Notes: a model not told the origin generated them from the sequence alone. A stretch of DNA of 64,000 bases from Bin5 sp965221145 (GCA_965221145.1 OZ244877.1:2728001-2792000); one strand, 5' to 3'. Positions 53,376 to 63,050 are shown, counted from the first letter of the stretch. Program-made: numbers and translations.

Positions 53376-53714
53376 CTATTTCTTACCTTCTTCGGCTGCC
53401 GCGCCCCAGCGCTCGATGAACACATCCATTACGCCGCCGCAGACGCCCAGGCTGTTCATGGAGATGTCCTCGGTCAGGTCTACGTGAACCGTGCGCGGCA
53501 GCCCATCCTCGATCACGTCCAGCCCGGCGCGAATTACATCTGCTTCACCGCAGCCGCCACCGACCGTGCCCACGTGTCGGCCCAGCGGATGAATGAGCAT
53601 CTTGGCGCCCACCTCCCTGGGAACTGATCCTTTTGCCTCGACTATCGTTGCCACGGCGACGGGCTGCTCTTCGTCCAACATCCCCTGCAAGTGGTGATAA
53701 AATGTTGCGTTCAA
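53376..53714 (-). CDS. Short XdhC/CoxI N-terminal-domain protein
   Basis: A 112-aa protein matching the XdhC_CoxI domain: VAVATIVEAKGSVPREVGAKML, then VGTVGGGCGEADVIRAG with the conserved Gly-Gly-Gly-Cys/Ala block and NSLGVCGGVMDVFIE at the end. It lacks the Rossmann half found in the gene at 51502. The start is TTG 53714, with AAGGAG upstream. It follows the MobA-like gene by 42 nt on the same strand, so they are probably one operon. Confidence 0.85.
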   Translation of the reverse strand: MNATFYHHLQGMLDEEQPVAVATIVEAKGSVPREVGAKMLIHPLGRHVGTVGGGCGEADVIRAGLDVIEDGLPRTVHVDLTEDISMNSLGVCGGVMDVFIERWGAAAEEGKK

Positions 53715-53756
53715 TGTCGTTCCGCTCCTTGCCGCCGCTCGGTAACGGCAGGCTGT

Positions 53757-54377
53757 CTAGTTGGTCTGCTCAAACTTCGCCCGCAGCGCGTCGTACTCGG
53801 CGGGTACATCCATATCGCGACGGACGCTGTCACTGTCCACATTCACGTAGACGATTTCGTCAATATGCTGGTTGAGCAGATCCCGAAGCGTCTGCCCCTC
53901 TTCCAGCGAAATGAGCTTTGGAAACAGGCGGCGCGGCAGGTAAACCGGATGACCGCGGCGGCGATTGTGGCTGGGGATCACGACAGCATCGGGCGCGCCG
54001 CGCGCGCTACTGATGATGTGGCGGATCACACAGGCCGGAATGTGCGGCTGATCTCCCAGGGCCAGCAGCGCGCCATGGACAGGCGGATGACCGTCGAGCA
54101 ATGTCTCGATTCCCACCTGGTAGGAGCGTAGCATCTCATTGGCCGCGAAGTCGGGATTGTAGACGACACAGGCCTTCTTATCGCTGAAACGGTCGGCAAT
54201 GTCTGCGCCGCGGTGCCCGACCACGACCAACAATGGCGCCGCTCCGCCGCCGACAAGCGCATCCGCAGCCGACTCGACAACTGTGCTGGCGCCCCACGGC
54301 AGCAACGGTTTGAATCGTCCCATTCTGCGACTAAACCCGGCGGCAGCAATCACCGCGGCCACCCCCTGCGGTTGCAT
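53757..54377 (-). CDS. Molybdenum cofactor nucleotidyltransferase (MobA/MocA-like)
   Basis: A 206-aa NTP-transferase. The N-terminus AAVIAAAGFSRRMGRFKPLLPW has the Gly-rich loop and Lys for nucleotide binding; GALLALGDQPHI has the metal-binding Asp. Family enzymes attach CMP or GMP to molybdopterin. Adjacent XdhC genes favour MocA (cytidylyl) for the xanthine dehydrogenase/CO dehydrogenase class (inference). ATG 54377 is chosen; upstream in-frame sequence to 54680 is not conserved and includes a repeat. Confidence 0.88.
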   Translation of the reverse strand: MQPQGVAAVIAAAGFSRRMGRFKPLLPWGASTVVESAADALVGGGAAPLLVVVGHRGADIADRFSDKKACVVYNPDFAANEMLRSYQVGIETLLDGHPPVHGALLALGDQPHIPACVIRHIISSARGAPDAVVIPSHNRRRGHPVYLPRRLFPKLISLEEGQTLRDLLNQHIDEIVYVNVDSDSVRRDMDVPAEYDALRAKFEQTN

Positions 54378-54629
54378 CGTAAGCCTATTCTTTGAGAAGG
54401 TGTGCTGCTTCCCGTTCAACTCATTCTCCAGTGCGCGCTTCTCGAGGGCCAAACGCTTATTCCCGCGGCGCGTGTCTGATCCATCTCTTCCAGTATACCA
54501 CATCGGTTCCTCGCACTTGCTTGTACGCGGTGAACGGGCGTATCCCAGATTTCTTGCATCGTTGCTCTTGGAACGCGGGAGGCTTGCTGACGTTGGGAGC
54601 GGAGGAGGTGGGTAGGGCCAGTATTGACA

Positions 54630-55115
54630 TTTTTTTGTAATGGCGTTGGCCGAAAGACAGTTCCGCCAAAAATTCTTCAAAATGCCAACCGCGATTTTCT
54701 GCCTCGCCTCTGCCGGAGCGGGCTTTCCTGCACCGATAGAAGGCGTGTGTTGAATGCACTACCACTTCGTACTATGAGCGCTGGACTGTTACGGTATTGG
54801 TGTCATGATCTGTCGGGGAACCTGGCTGGCAGGGTCGATATTTCCAAGATATAGAATTATTTAGTGTCCACTTTGTCCGCTTTTACCCCCCCCCCCGTTG
54901 CCCAAAAGAAGCAGGATTTGGTTGAAGTTCTATGCGCTACCACTTCGTACTATGAGCGCGCATTGTTAGATGCGCTTCCGCTTCGCGCGCCCAGAGGGCA
55001 CCCGAGCGCCGGATTGGGGTATGGGGGGCTGGGCGCGCGGTGGCGGCGTTCCCGGTCGCGGAGGAGTGTAGCACAGATGAGCGAATCGGGCAAGTCGGGG
55101 TAGCGCACAATAATT
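54630..55115 (-). repeat. Dispersed noncoding repeat, copy C
   Basis: No gene in about 490 nt. The right part (54862-55115) is an inverted match to 20031-20275 (same order of CCGACTTGCCCGATTCGC, GCGCTC hairpins, TGCTTCTTTTGGGCAACG and G-run when read on the minus strand). The left part (54632-54790) is a degenerate match to 37045-37140 (TTCCGCCAAAAATTCTTCAA, GTGTTGAATGCACTACC, ATGAGCGC). Hairpins with GCGCT/AGCGC arms are at about 54930-54958. Confidence 0.8.
55065..55093 (-). promoter_or_regulatory. Promoter-like sequence inside repeat copy C
   Basis: On the minus strand TTGCCC (55088-55093), 17-nt spacer, TACACT (55065-55070): same spacing and position as in copy A (20058-20086). It points toward the MobA-like gene. 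Confidence 0.45.
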
Positions 55116-55346
55116 TGGGATGCGCCGCGCTGAATTGACGCACTTCGTTCGACTTGCCCAGCCCGGAGTGGCGTCAGGCCGCGCCGAAGCAGCGTAGGAT
55201 CCACTGTCTGACTTCGACCCACGCGCCGCAGGGTTGTCGTTCCAGCCAAGGCAATGGAATAGCTTCCAATTCGAATTGCTCACTCCCCTTCGTCCCCTCC
55301 GACATGCTCTCTACTCAAAAGGAATTCGCGCATGGTCTGCGCGCAA

Positions 55347-55355
55347 TGCTATAAT
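55347..55355 (+). promoter_or_regulatory. Extended -10 promoter, possibly giving a leaderless mRNA
   Basis: TGCTATAAT ends 6 nt before ATG 55362, so transcription would begin at or very near the A of the start codon if that start is correct. Confidence 0.5.
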
Positions 55356-55361
55356 CTTTGT

Positions 55362-56129
55362 ATGCAGGATTCGCTTCATACTTCGCCCGATAGCAGCCCC
55401 AATGGGATGTCCGCAGGCCGTCGCTACGATCTGACAAGGGATCCGATCTTCTACGGCACGCTCGGATTTTTCGCCTTGCTCACGACGCTTCTGCCAGCCG
55501 CCTTGGGACAGCCGAACCTCCTCCCAATCTTACAGGCGCTTGGCCTTACTATATTCTTGGCGATTCCACTGCGGCGGGGCATGGTGGACAAAGGAATCGC
55601 AGTTCTCGCTGTTTGGCTGGCCTTACAACTTCTTGTCATGATCGTGGGTTCGGCTCTTTTGCCCCAACTGTTTGAGCGGGCTATCCACGATGGCTTCGAA
55701 CACCATAGAGCGATACTGGCATGGTCCGTCACTGGGCAAGGACTCCCTGACTGGCTCTTGGTCAATCCACTTTCCCGCCTAGGCGAAATGGCTGGCGTCC
55801 TTTTGGGCAGCCTTTTCAGCGCGGGCTTGGCCGGCCTTTGGTTTCTCATGCGTGCGGTCAATCAATTCGGCTATGTGGCCGGACGTTTGGCGGCAAGCGG
55901 TTTTGGGGGGCTTCTGCTTGGTCTGATGCCATGGAGACTGGTGACAATCGCCGGATATAGCGGGTCAGTTCTCTTGTTGGCCCAGTCACTTCTCACCAAC
56001 AACTGGAATCTTGTCAATTACTTTACACGGCAGCGCCGTCTGGCTTCTGCATCTGCAATTCTGATCTCCCTGGGTCTACTTCTGGAACTGACTCTGCCTG
56101 GGTTGTGGCAGAGCTTATGGGGGCTATGA
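55362..56129 (+). CDS. Multi-span integral membrane protein, unknown function
   Basis: A 255-aa protein with five to six hydrophobic segments: residues about 30-50, 52-72, 83-105, 140-165, 180-200 and 230-250. Cytosolic loops are Arg-rich (LRRGMVDKG, FTRQRRLAS). No catalytic motif seen; it resembles Yip1/YIP1-like membrane proteins in general layout (inference). Start ATG 55362 is 6 nt from an extended -10 box; ATG 55407 is an alternative (MSAGRRYDLTRD). It is followed after about 245 nt by smc. Confidence 0.65.
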   Translation: MQDSLHTSPDSSPNGMSAGRRYDLTRDPIFYGTLGFFALLTTLLPAALGQPNLLPILQALGLTIFLAIPLRRGMVDKGIAVLAVWLALQLLVMIVGSALLPQLFERAIHDGFEHHRAILAWSVTGQGLPDWLLVNPLSRLGEMAGVLLGSLFSAGLAGLWFLMRAVNQFGYVAGRLAASGFGGLLLGLMPWRLVTIAGYSGSVLLLAQSLLTNNWNLVNYFTRQRRLASASAILISLGLLLELTLPGLWQSLWGL

Positions 56130-56373
56130 GTTGTCAGACGGCTGACGGCTAATTGGGGGACATGTTGGATAGCCAGGCAAGGCGCCCGCCGACTGCAGCG
56201 ATGAAACAGATGAAGTCCGCCTTGCAGAGAGTTCCTGTATCTCAGTTAGCAGGTCGATGCCTCTCTCCGCTGCGCCACCCCGCCTTGTGGCTGGCCCGGT
56301 CACAGCGCCCCACGGCGAAGTGGTGGGACGTGCTGGCGAACGTTTTAGCGCCCCAAACTTGCCATATTCTCTA

Positions 56374-59300
56374 ATGCTGCGCATTAAGCGAGTGAACATC
56401 AAAGGGTTCAAGACTTTCGCCCACCAGACGGAATTCGTCTTTGCCTCTGGCATGACGGCTATTGTCGGGCCAAACGGCTGCGGCAAAAGCAATGTGGCCG
56501 ATGCGGTTCGCTGGTGTCTGGGCGAACAGAGTTTCGGCCTGCTGCGCTCGAAGAAGACTGTCGATGTCATCTTTTCAGGTAGCGACAAACGGGCCAGACT
56601 GGGCATGGCCGCGGTGAGCCTCGTGCTGGACAACAGCGCAGGCGAGCTTAATATCGACTTCAGCGAAGTGGAGATCACCCGCCGCGCCTACCGTGACGGA
56701 GACAACGAGTATCTGCTGAACGGTCAACGGGTCCGCTTGCAGGACATTACCCAGCTTCTTGCGCCGAGCGGGCTTGGCAATCGCGCCTACGCAGTGATCG
56801 GACAGGGGCTTATCGACCGTGTACTCAGCTTTAAGCCGGAGGAGCGGCGGGCGCTCTTTGAAGAGGCCGCCGGCATCACCGGCTACCAGCAGAAGCGCGC
56901 CGCGTCCCTGCGCCGACTAGACGCCACGCATCAGAACCTCGAACGCGTGCATGACATCCTCTCCGAGCTTTCGCCCCAATTGCAATACTTGAAACGCCAG
57001 GCGGAGCGTGCGTTGGAGCGACAGCAGATCGAAACGGACTTGAAGGAACTGCTCCACATCTGGTATGGCTACCAGTGGCATTATACGATTTCCAGGCTGA
57101 ATGAGGCCAGGCAAAAGTCCCAACAGGACGAGCATTCTGCGCAGATGCGTCGCGGTCGGCTGAAGGCGCTGCGCGAAAACATCGACTCAATGCGCGCTCG
57201 CCAGACAAGCCTGCGGGCCAGACTGAATGAGCAGACCCAGTTCATTGGCGCTCGCCACCAGCAGGCCGAAGAAGTGGGTCGCCGCCTGGCGGTAACCGAA
57301 GAGCGCCATCGCCACATCTCTGCCCGACTTGAAGAACTTGAAGCGGAATGCGGAGAGTTGCAGGCTGGGCGCGAGGCCGTTCAGGCTCGACTGGCTAATC
57401 TGCGCGCACAAATCGAGGATGCCGAGCCAAGGCAACATAGCGCCCAACACGCGGTCGAGCGAATGCAGGGCCAACTGGCCGAACAGCAGCTGGCCCAAAG
57501 CTCTAAACAACAGCATTGGCGGGAGGCCGAGGCCGCGCTGCAAGAGGTGGAAAGGCGCATAGCGGAGCGCCGCAGTCTGCTGGAGCAGTTGACCGAACGG
57601 CAGGTTTCTCTAAAGACGAGGCTGGCCCAGCTACAATCGGAAGTTCACGCGCGCCGGCAGGATGCTTTGCAGGCGGAGGCCGGCCTGATTGCGGCAGAAT
57701 CGGACACTGATGAACATGACACCAATCTCAGTGACAATCAGGCGAAAATCGCGGCGCGCACAGCTTCGATTGCTGCCCTGGAAATCGACCTCCGCGGCGT
57801 AGAGGAGGCCCGCCATAGAGCGGACCGGAACGCTGTCAAGTTGCAGGCCCGCCTCGATCTGTTGCGGCGTCTTCGCAGCGAGGGGGCCGGGTATGCCAGC
57901 GGCGTGCGCTCCGTGTTGCAGGCGTCCCAGAGCGGCGGTCTGAACGGCATTTTGGGCACGGTTGCTTCCCAACTTGAAGTGCCTGCCCGACTGGAGCGGG
58001 CCATTGAAGTGGCGCTTGGCGGGGCGTTGCAGAACTTGATCGCGAGTACGTGGCGAGATGCTCAGAGCGCAATCGAATACTTGAAACGCGAAAGGGCTGG
58101 TCGAGCTACATTCTTGCCGCTGGATCGGCTGCGCTCAGGCGGTCCTATCCCTGCGCCAAAACGGGAAGGCATCCAAGGCAACGCCGCAGAGTTGGTCCGG
58201 TACGGTGATGAGGTGGGAGCGGCAATGAAGCAACTCCTGCAGCGGGTCTGGATTGTCGACAGTTTGACTGCGGCACGACAGGCGCTCGATGCTCATGCGG
58301 ACGTTGGTGGACGCGCCAATTGGCACTCGCCGCCGCAGCCAACCGTTGTCACCCTTAATGGAGAAATCATCCGACCCGGCGGCGCAGTCACCGGCGGCAA
58401 CGACGGCAGCAAGCAAACCGGTTCGGTATTGGCGAGAGAGCGTGAAGCGCGCGAGCTGCCGGCTGACCTGGCGAAGGCCCGCGAAGAGGTCAGACTGGCG
58501 ACGGACAGCGCCAAGTCCGTACGAAAGCGGATCGAGCAGGAAAGGAGTGCGCAGACCACTTTGGAGGAGCAAAGGAAAGAGTTGCTCCACGAGTCACAAC
58601 AGCTTCAAGCCGAATTGGAGCAGGCCAGGCTCGCCGCAGTCCAGGCCCGACAGACTGTTGACTGGCAAGTGCTGCTCTTCGACCAGTCCCAGCAGAGTCT
58701 TGTTGAGCTTGTTCCCCAGGCAGAATCGCTTAGGCGAGAACTGGACGGGGCAATCGAGGCCCGCCGGGCCGCGCAAGAAAGGTCAAGAGTTGCTGAAGAG
58801 GGGGCGGCAGAAGCGCGTCCCGATGAACTGCTGCGCCGGCTGGCTGACCTGCGCGCAGCGGCGGCGGCAGCCAAAGGAGAGCTGAGCAACCTGCGCTCGC
58901 TGGTTGCAGAACAGAAGCGTGCGCTGGGACAGATCGAGAGCCAGTTCCAATCAAGGTCGCAGCGTCTTGAGAATCTGCGGCACGAGGACGAGCGGCTTCG
59001 TAGCGACATCAACCAACTATCTGCCCGTGAGCGCACGCTGCGCGCGGAACTGTCTGAACTGGAGAACCAGAGGGCGCCCTGGGAAACGAACCTCGTCCTG
59101 TTGGAGAAGGAACAGACTGAGGTGGAGGCCGAGGAACGGTCCATGCAACAGTTGCTCCTTCAAAACGAAGCGGCGTGGAATGCCTCCCGACTCGCTTTGC
59201 AACGCGTGGAAGATCGCTTGGAAAGCCTGCGTAGAGAGATCCGCCACGATTTCGGCCTCGCGGAGATTGAAGAAGCGGCGGGATTGGCGTATCAGCCGCC

Positions 59301-60054
59301 CCTGCCATTGCAGACCATCGTCGCGCAACTCCCGGTCGTGCAGCAGCTTCCTGGCGGGCTGAAAGATGACGTAAAGGAGACACGCGCCCGTCTGCGGCGA
59401 CTAAGCAATGTGAACCCGGAGGCGCCGAGAGAGTACGAACAGGCGTCCGAGCGCCATCATTTCCTGCTAACGCAGTCGGAGGATCTGGAGAGAGCGTCGG
59501 ATGACCTGCGTCAAGTAATCCGCGAACTGGACACACGCATGGAGCGGGAGTTTCGTCACACATTCGACGCGGTCTCCACCGAGTTCGTACACTTTTTCAA
59601 GCTACTCCTGCAAGGAGGCACGGCCCAACTTTCGATCACGGATCCAGCCGATATTCTCAACACGGGTATCGAAATCCTGGCCCGCCCGCCCGGCAAGCGT
59701 CCCCAAAGCTTAGAGCTGCTATCAGGAGGTGAGCGTTCTCTGACGGCCTGCGCCCTCGTTCTCGCTATCTTACGTGTAAGCCCGACGCCGTTCTGCGTGC
59801 TTGACGAGGTGGACGCGACGCTGGACGAGGCCAATGTGGACAGACTGCGAGACTCGCTGGAATCTCTGAGCAGCCAGACTCAATTTATCGTGATCACCCA
59901 TAATCGGCGTACCCTTGAAGGCGCAACCAGCATCTACGGCATTACGATGGGTGACGATGGCGTCAGTCGAGTGATCAGCTTACGGTTGGAAGGTGGCAAA
60001 TTGGCGGAAGTCAGTAACGGCGCTGCGGAGCCTACAGCCGCAGTCGCTTTGTAA
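56374..60054 (+). CDS. smc: Chromosome segregation protein SMC
   Basis: A 1226-aa ATPase that compacts and segregates chromosomes as a dimer. Walker A is GPNGCGKSN at residues 32-40. Long coiled coils (about 170-500 and 680-1030) flank a hinge domain at about 505-660 (GYASGVRSVLQ, GGLNGILGTVA, AIEVALGGALQNLIAS). The C-terminal head has the signature LLSGGERSLTACALVLAIL and Walker B FCVLDEVDATLDEANV. ATG 56374 (MLRIKRVNIKGFKTF) matches the universal start; the frame upstream is not conserved. Slightly longer than the usual 1170-1190 aa. scpA and scpB are not in the window. Confidence 0.95.
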   Translation: MLRIKRVNIKGFKTFAHQTEFVFASGMTAIVGPNGCGKSNVADAVRWCLGEQSFGLLRSKKTVDVIFSGSDKRARLGMAAVSLVLDNSAGELNIDFSEVEITRRAYRDGDNEYLLNGQRVRLQDITQLLAPSGLGNRAYAVIGQGLIDRVLSFKPEERRALFEEAAGITGYQQKRAASLRRLDATHQNLERVHDILSELSPQLQYLKRQAERALERQQIETDLKELLHIWYGYQWHYTISRLNEARQKSQQDEHSAQMRRGRLKALRENIDSMRARQTSLRARLNEQTQFIGARHQQAEEVGRRLAVTEERHRHISARLEELEAECGELQAGREAVQARLANLRAQIEDAEPRQHSAQHAVERMQGQLAEQQLAQSSKQQHWREAEAALQEVERRIAERRSLLEQLTERQVSLKTRLAQLQSEVHARRQDALQAEAGLIAAESDTDEHDTNLSDNQAKIAARTASIAALEIDLRGVEEARHRADRNAVKLQARLDLLRRLRSEGAGYASGVRSVLQASQSGGLNGILGTVASQLEVPARLERAIEVALGGALQNLIASTWRDAQSAIEYLKRERAGRATFLPLDRLRSGGPIPAPKREGIQGNAAELVRYGDEVGAAMKQLLQRVWIVDSLTAARQALDAHADVGGRANWHSPPQPTVVTLNGEIIRPGGAVTGGNDGSKQTGSVLAREREARELPADLAKAREEVRLATDSAKSVRKRIEQERSAQTTLEEQRKELLHESQQLQAELEQARLAAVQARQTVDWQVLLFDQSQQSLVELVPQAESLRRELDGAIEARRAAQERSRVAEEGAAEARPDELLRRLADLRAAAAAAKGELSNLRSLVAEQKRALGQIESQFQSRSQRLENLRHEDERLRSDINQLSARERTLRAELSELENQRAPWETNLVLLEKEQTEVEAEERSMQQLLLQNEAAWNASRLALQRVEDRLESLRREIRHDFGLAEIEEAAGLAYQPPLPLQTIVAQLPVVQQLPGGLKDDVKETRARLRRLSNVNPEAPREYEQASERHHFLLTQSEDLERASDDLRQVIRELDTRMEREFRHTFDAVSTEFVHFFKLLLQGGTAQLSITDPADILNTGIEILARPPGKRPQSLELLSGGERSLTACALVLAILRVSPTPFCVLDEVDATLDEANVDRLRDSLESLSSQTQFIVITHNRRTLEGATSIYGITMGDDGVSRVISLRLEGGKLAEVSNGAAEPTAAVAL

Positions 60055-60291
60055 GCCGGACGTATCCAATCGAATGACGCTGCCAGGGAAAGTTGCTGGC
60101 CGTTGGGCGATGCCACCATATGCCGACCGCGCGGGGCGATGTCGTTTGGGACGCGTAGCATATGCCTTCCCGCTTGCCTAGCATAGCGGAAGCAGTATAA
60201 TTCCCGTGTAGGAAGTTCCCTTGCGACATAGAGTTGCACACAAGATAGAGTTGACTGTCTTTCTTGACAGCGACGCAGACGGAGCGTTTCC

Positions 60292-62979
60292 ATGAAAAGA
60301 GTACACCCTCTGATCCGAGTAGGCGGCCCGATTCTGGGCGTCCTCATTCTTATATATGTGATCAACGCCGGCGTAAACCAATTCAGGGCAGACTTGAAGG
60401 CGACCCGGGAGGCCGAGCGGCAGGCAACCTTGGCTGCCGCCGATGCGGAAGCAGAAGCGGAAGCGGAGTCCGACTCTGAGTCTGAAGCGGAAACGAGCGC
60501 CGAAACGCCTGCTGAGTCGGAACCGGCGCAGGATGAAGCCGTGGAACCGGATGTTTTCTTCCGCCAGCCGACCAGCAATGCGATCGTGCCGCCCACGTTC
60601 GTTGTGAAGATGGGCGCAATGGGCGTGGCGGTTGAACCGACGGGCGAGGTCAACGCAGACGCGGGGCACATGCACATCCTGGTCGATACGGATTTCATTC
60701 CCGCCGGCAATGTCATCCCCACGGATGAGCAGCATCTCCACTTTGGTGACGGTTCAGTCGAAGCGGAACTGACGCTGTCCTCCGGGGAGCATACGCTGCG
60801 CTTGCAGTTCGCCGACGGCGCACACACCGCCTTGGATGGCGAGCAGTTCCAGGACACGATAGTTGTATTTGTCGAGGATGAAGCCGCCGCTCAGTCTGTC
60901 GCCTTCTTTGATCCGCTTGACGGCGCAACCGTCTCCTCACCGTTCGAGGTGGTGATGGCGGCAACCGGTCTCGTCGTCGAGCCTTCCGGCGAAGTGAACG
61001 AGGGCGCGGGCCATTTCCACATTCTCGTCGATACAGACTTCGTTCCCGCAAAAAATGTCATTCCCACGGATGAGCAACATCTACACTACGGCAAAGGACA
61101 GACGACTGTTTACCTCGAACTATCGCCCGGTGAACACACGCTGCGCTTGCAGTTCGCCGACGGCGCACACACCGCGCTGGAGGGCGAACACTTCCGGGAC
61201 ACGATCACCGTCATTGTCGCAGAGAGCGCCAAAGTCGCGGCAGTGCGCTTTGCCCAGCCTGATGATGGCGCAACCGTCTCGTCGCCGTTCGACGTGGTGA
61301 TGGAAGCTACCGATCTGGTCGTCGAGCCTTCCGGCGAAATCAATGACGGGGCGGGGCATTTCCACATCCTCGTCGATACCGATTTCGTCGCCGTCGGTGA
61401 GGTTATCCCAACCGATGATCAGCATCTTCACTACGGCAAAGGACAGACGGCTGTTTCCCTCGAACTATTGCCCGGTGAACACACGCTGCGCTTGCAGTTC
61501 GCCGACGGCGCACACACCGCGCTGGAGGGCGAAAAGTTCCGGGACGCGATCACCGTCATTGTCGCAGAGAGCGCCGAAGCCCCGGCAGTGCGCTTTGCCC
61601 AGCCCGACGATGGCGCAACCCTTTCCTCACCGTTTGAAGTAGTGATGGAAGCGACCGGCCTTGTCGTCGAGCCTTCCGGCGAAGTGAACGATGGCGCGGG
61701 ACATTTCCACATCCTCGTCGATACCGATTTCATCGCCGCCGGGGAAGTCATCCCCACTGACGAGCAGCATCTCCACTACGGCAAGGGACAGACGACTGTT
61801 TCCCTCGAACTATCGCCCGGTGAACACACGCTGCGCTTGCAGTTCGCCGACGGCGCACATTCCGCGCTGGAGGGCGAACAGTTCCAGGAAACGATCTCCG
61901 TCATTGTCGAAGAGAGCGCCGAAGGCCCGGCAGTGCGCTTTGCCCAGCCTGACGATGGCGCAACCGTATCTACACCGTTTGAGGTAGTGATGGAAGCTAC
62001 TGGCTTGGTCGTCGAGCCTTCCGGCGAAATCAATGATGGGGCAGGGCATTTCCACATCCTCGTCGATACCGATTTCGTCGCCGCCGGGGAAGTCATCCCC
62101 ACTGACGAGCAGCATCTCCACTACGGCAAGGGACAGACGACTGTTTCCCTCGAACTCTCGCCCGGTGAACACGCGCTGCGCTTGCAGTTCGCCGACGGCG
62201 CACATACCGCGCTGGAGGGCGAACAGTTCCAGGACACGATCTCCGTCATTGTCGAAGAGAGCGCCGAAGGCCCGGCAGTGCGCTTTGCCCAGCCTGACGA
62301 TGGCGCAACCGTATCTACACCGTTTGAGGTAGTGATGGAAGCTACTGGCTTGGTCGTCGAGCCTTCCGGCGAAATCAATGATGGGGCAGGGCATTTCCAC
62401 ATCCTCGTCGATACCGATTTCGTCGCCGCCAGTGAGGTCATCCCCACTGATGAAAAGCATCTCCACTACGGCAAGGGACAAACGATTGTGTCCCTCGAAC
62501 TATCGCCCGGTGAACACACGCTGCGCTTACAGTTCGCCGACGGCGCACACATCGCGCTGGAGGGGGACGCCTATCGAGACGAGATCGTGGTCGTCGTAAG
62601 CGCCGAGGGCCAGACTACGAGACAGGAACAGGCTCCTTCCGAACCGCTGACGCAAGAGATAAGAGATCTGGCCATAGCTGCCATGACAGAGACCGGCTGC
62701 AACAGCTGCCATGTTACGCCTGGGCTACCCCAAGTTGACGCAGCCATGCTTGGCCCAGATCAAACGAACCTGGGCAACGTGGCCGCCCGCCGCATAGAAG
62801 GCTATACAGCGGAGGAGTACATTCGCGAGTCGATCGTAGATCCAAACGCGTTTATTGTTGAAGAATGCCCGCTAGGATCGTGCCTCCAGGTCATGCCCCA
62901 GAACTACAGTGCATCGCTGTCGGAAGAACAGTTGAACGCGATCGTAGCTTACCTTCTCTCCCTCAAGTACGGCGAGTAG
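60292..62979 (+). CDS. Secreted/membrane-anchored protein with six DUF4399-like repeats and C-terminal cytochrome c domain
   Basis: An 895-aa protein. Residues 9-26 are a membrane/signal segment, followed by an Ala/Glu/Ser-rich linker (about 36-85). Six repeats of exactly 115 aa (about residues 86-775) follow, each with a GHFHILVDTDF block, an EQHLHYG block and GEHTLRLQFADGAHTAL: three His clusters per repeat, possible metal or heme contacts. The last 110 residues form a c-type cytochrome: CNSCH heme motif (MTETGCNSCHVTP) and VMPQNY with a candidate Met axial ligand. Repeats resemble the DUF4399 family. GGAG is 8 nt upstream of ATG 60292. Function unknown; extracytoplasmic electron transfer is likely. 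Confidence 0.85.
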   Translation: MKRVHPLIRVGGPILGVLILIYVINAGVNQFRADLKATREAERQATLAAADAEAEAEAESDSESEAETSAETPAESEPAQDEAVEPDVFFRQPTSNAIVPPTFVVKMGAMGVAVEPTGEVNADAGHMHILVDTDFIPAGNVIPTDEQHLHFGDGSVEAELTLSSGEHTLRLQFADGAHTALDGEQFQDTIVVFVEDEAAAQSVAFFDPLDGATVSSPFEVVMAATGLVVEPSGEVNEGAGHFHILVDTDFVPAKNVIPTDEQHLHYGKGQTTVYLELSPGEHTLRLQFADGAHTALEGEHFRDTITVIVAESAKVAAVRFAQPDDGATVSSPFDVVMEATDLVVEPSGEINDGAGHFHILVDTDFVAVGEVIPTDDQHLHYGKGQTAVSLELLPGEHTLRLQFADGAHTALEGEKFRDAITVIVAESAEAPAVRFAQPDDGATLSSPFEVVMEATGLVVEPSGEVNDGAGHFHILVDTDFIAAGEVIPTDEQHLHYGKGQTTVSLELSPGEHTLRLQFADGAHSALEGEQFQETISVIVEESAEGPAVRFAQPDDGATVSTPFEVVMEATGLVVEPSGEINDGAGHFHILVDTDFVAAGEVIPTDEQHLHYGKGQTTVSLELSPGEHALRLQFADGAHTALEGEQFQDTISVIVEESAEGPAVRFAQPDDGATVSTPFEVVMEATGLVVEPSGEINDGAGHFHILVDTDFVAASEVIPTDEKHLHYGKGQTIVSLELSPGEHTLRLQFADGAHIALEGDAYRDEIVVVVSAEGQTTRQEQAPSEPLTQEIRDLAIAAMTETGCNSCHVTPGLPQVDAAMLGPDQTNLGNVAARRIEGYTAEEYIRESIVDPNAFIVEECPLGSCLQVMPQNYSASLSEEQLNAIVAYLLSLKYGE
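60550..62612 (+). repeat. Six in-frame tandem repeats of 345 bp within the cytochrome-fusion gene
   Basis: The GGCATTTCCAC-type motif recurs at 60661, 61006, 61351, 61696, 62041 and 62386, exactly 345 nt apart. Repeat 1 is most diverged. The 61879-62085 and 62224-62430 segments differ at only about one base, indicating recent duplication or gene conversion of the last units. Confidence 0.95.
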
Positions 62980-63014
62980 CAGCAGATACTCCGTGTGTGT
63001 TCGCCGACCCAAAT

Positions 63015-63050
63015 CAAAAACTCCCGCCGCTTACTGAAGCGACGGGAGTA
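63015..63050 (-). terminator. Intrinsic terminator for the small membrane-protein gene
   Basis: On the minus strand the stem ACTCCCGTCGCTT / AAGCGGCGGGAGT (one mismatch, 4-nt loop) is followed by a five-T run. It is 88 nt beyond the stop at 63138. On the plus strand the hairpin lacks a T-run, so it does not clearly serve the cytochrome-fusion gene. Confidence 0.85.

Noticed and set aside
60550..62612. Regular repeats considered as a CRISPR array
   Set aside because: Units are 345 bp, in frame and coding; no spacer structure.
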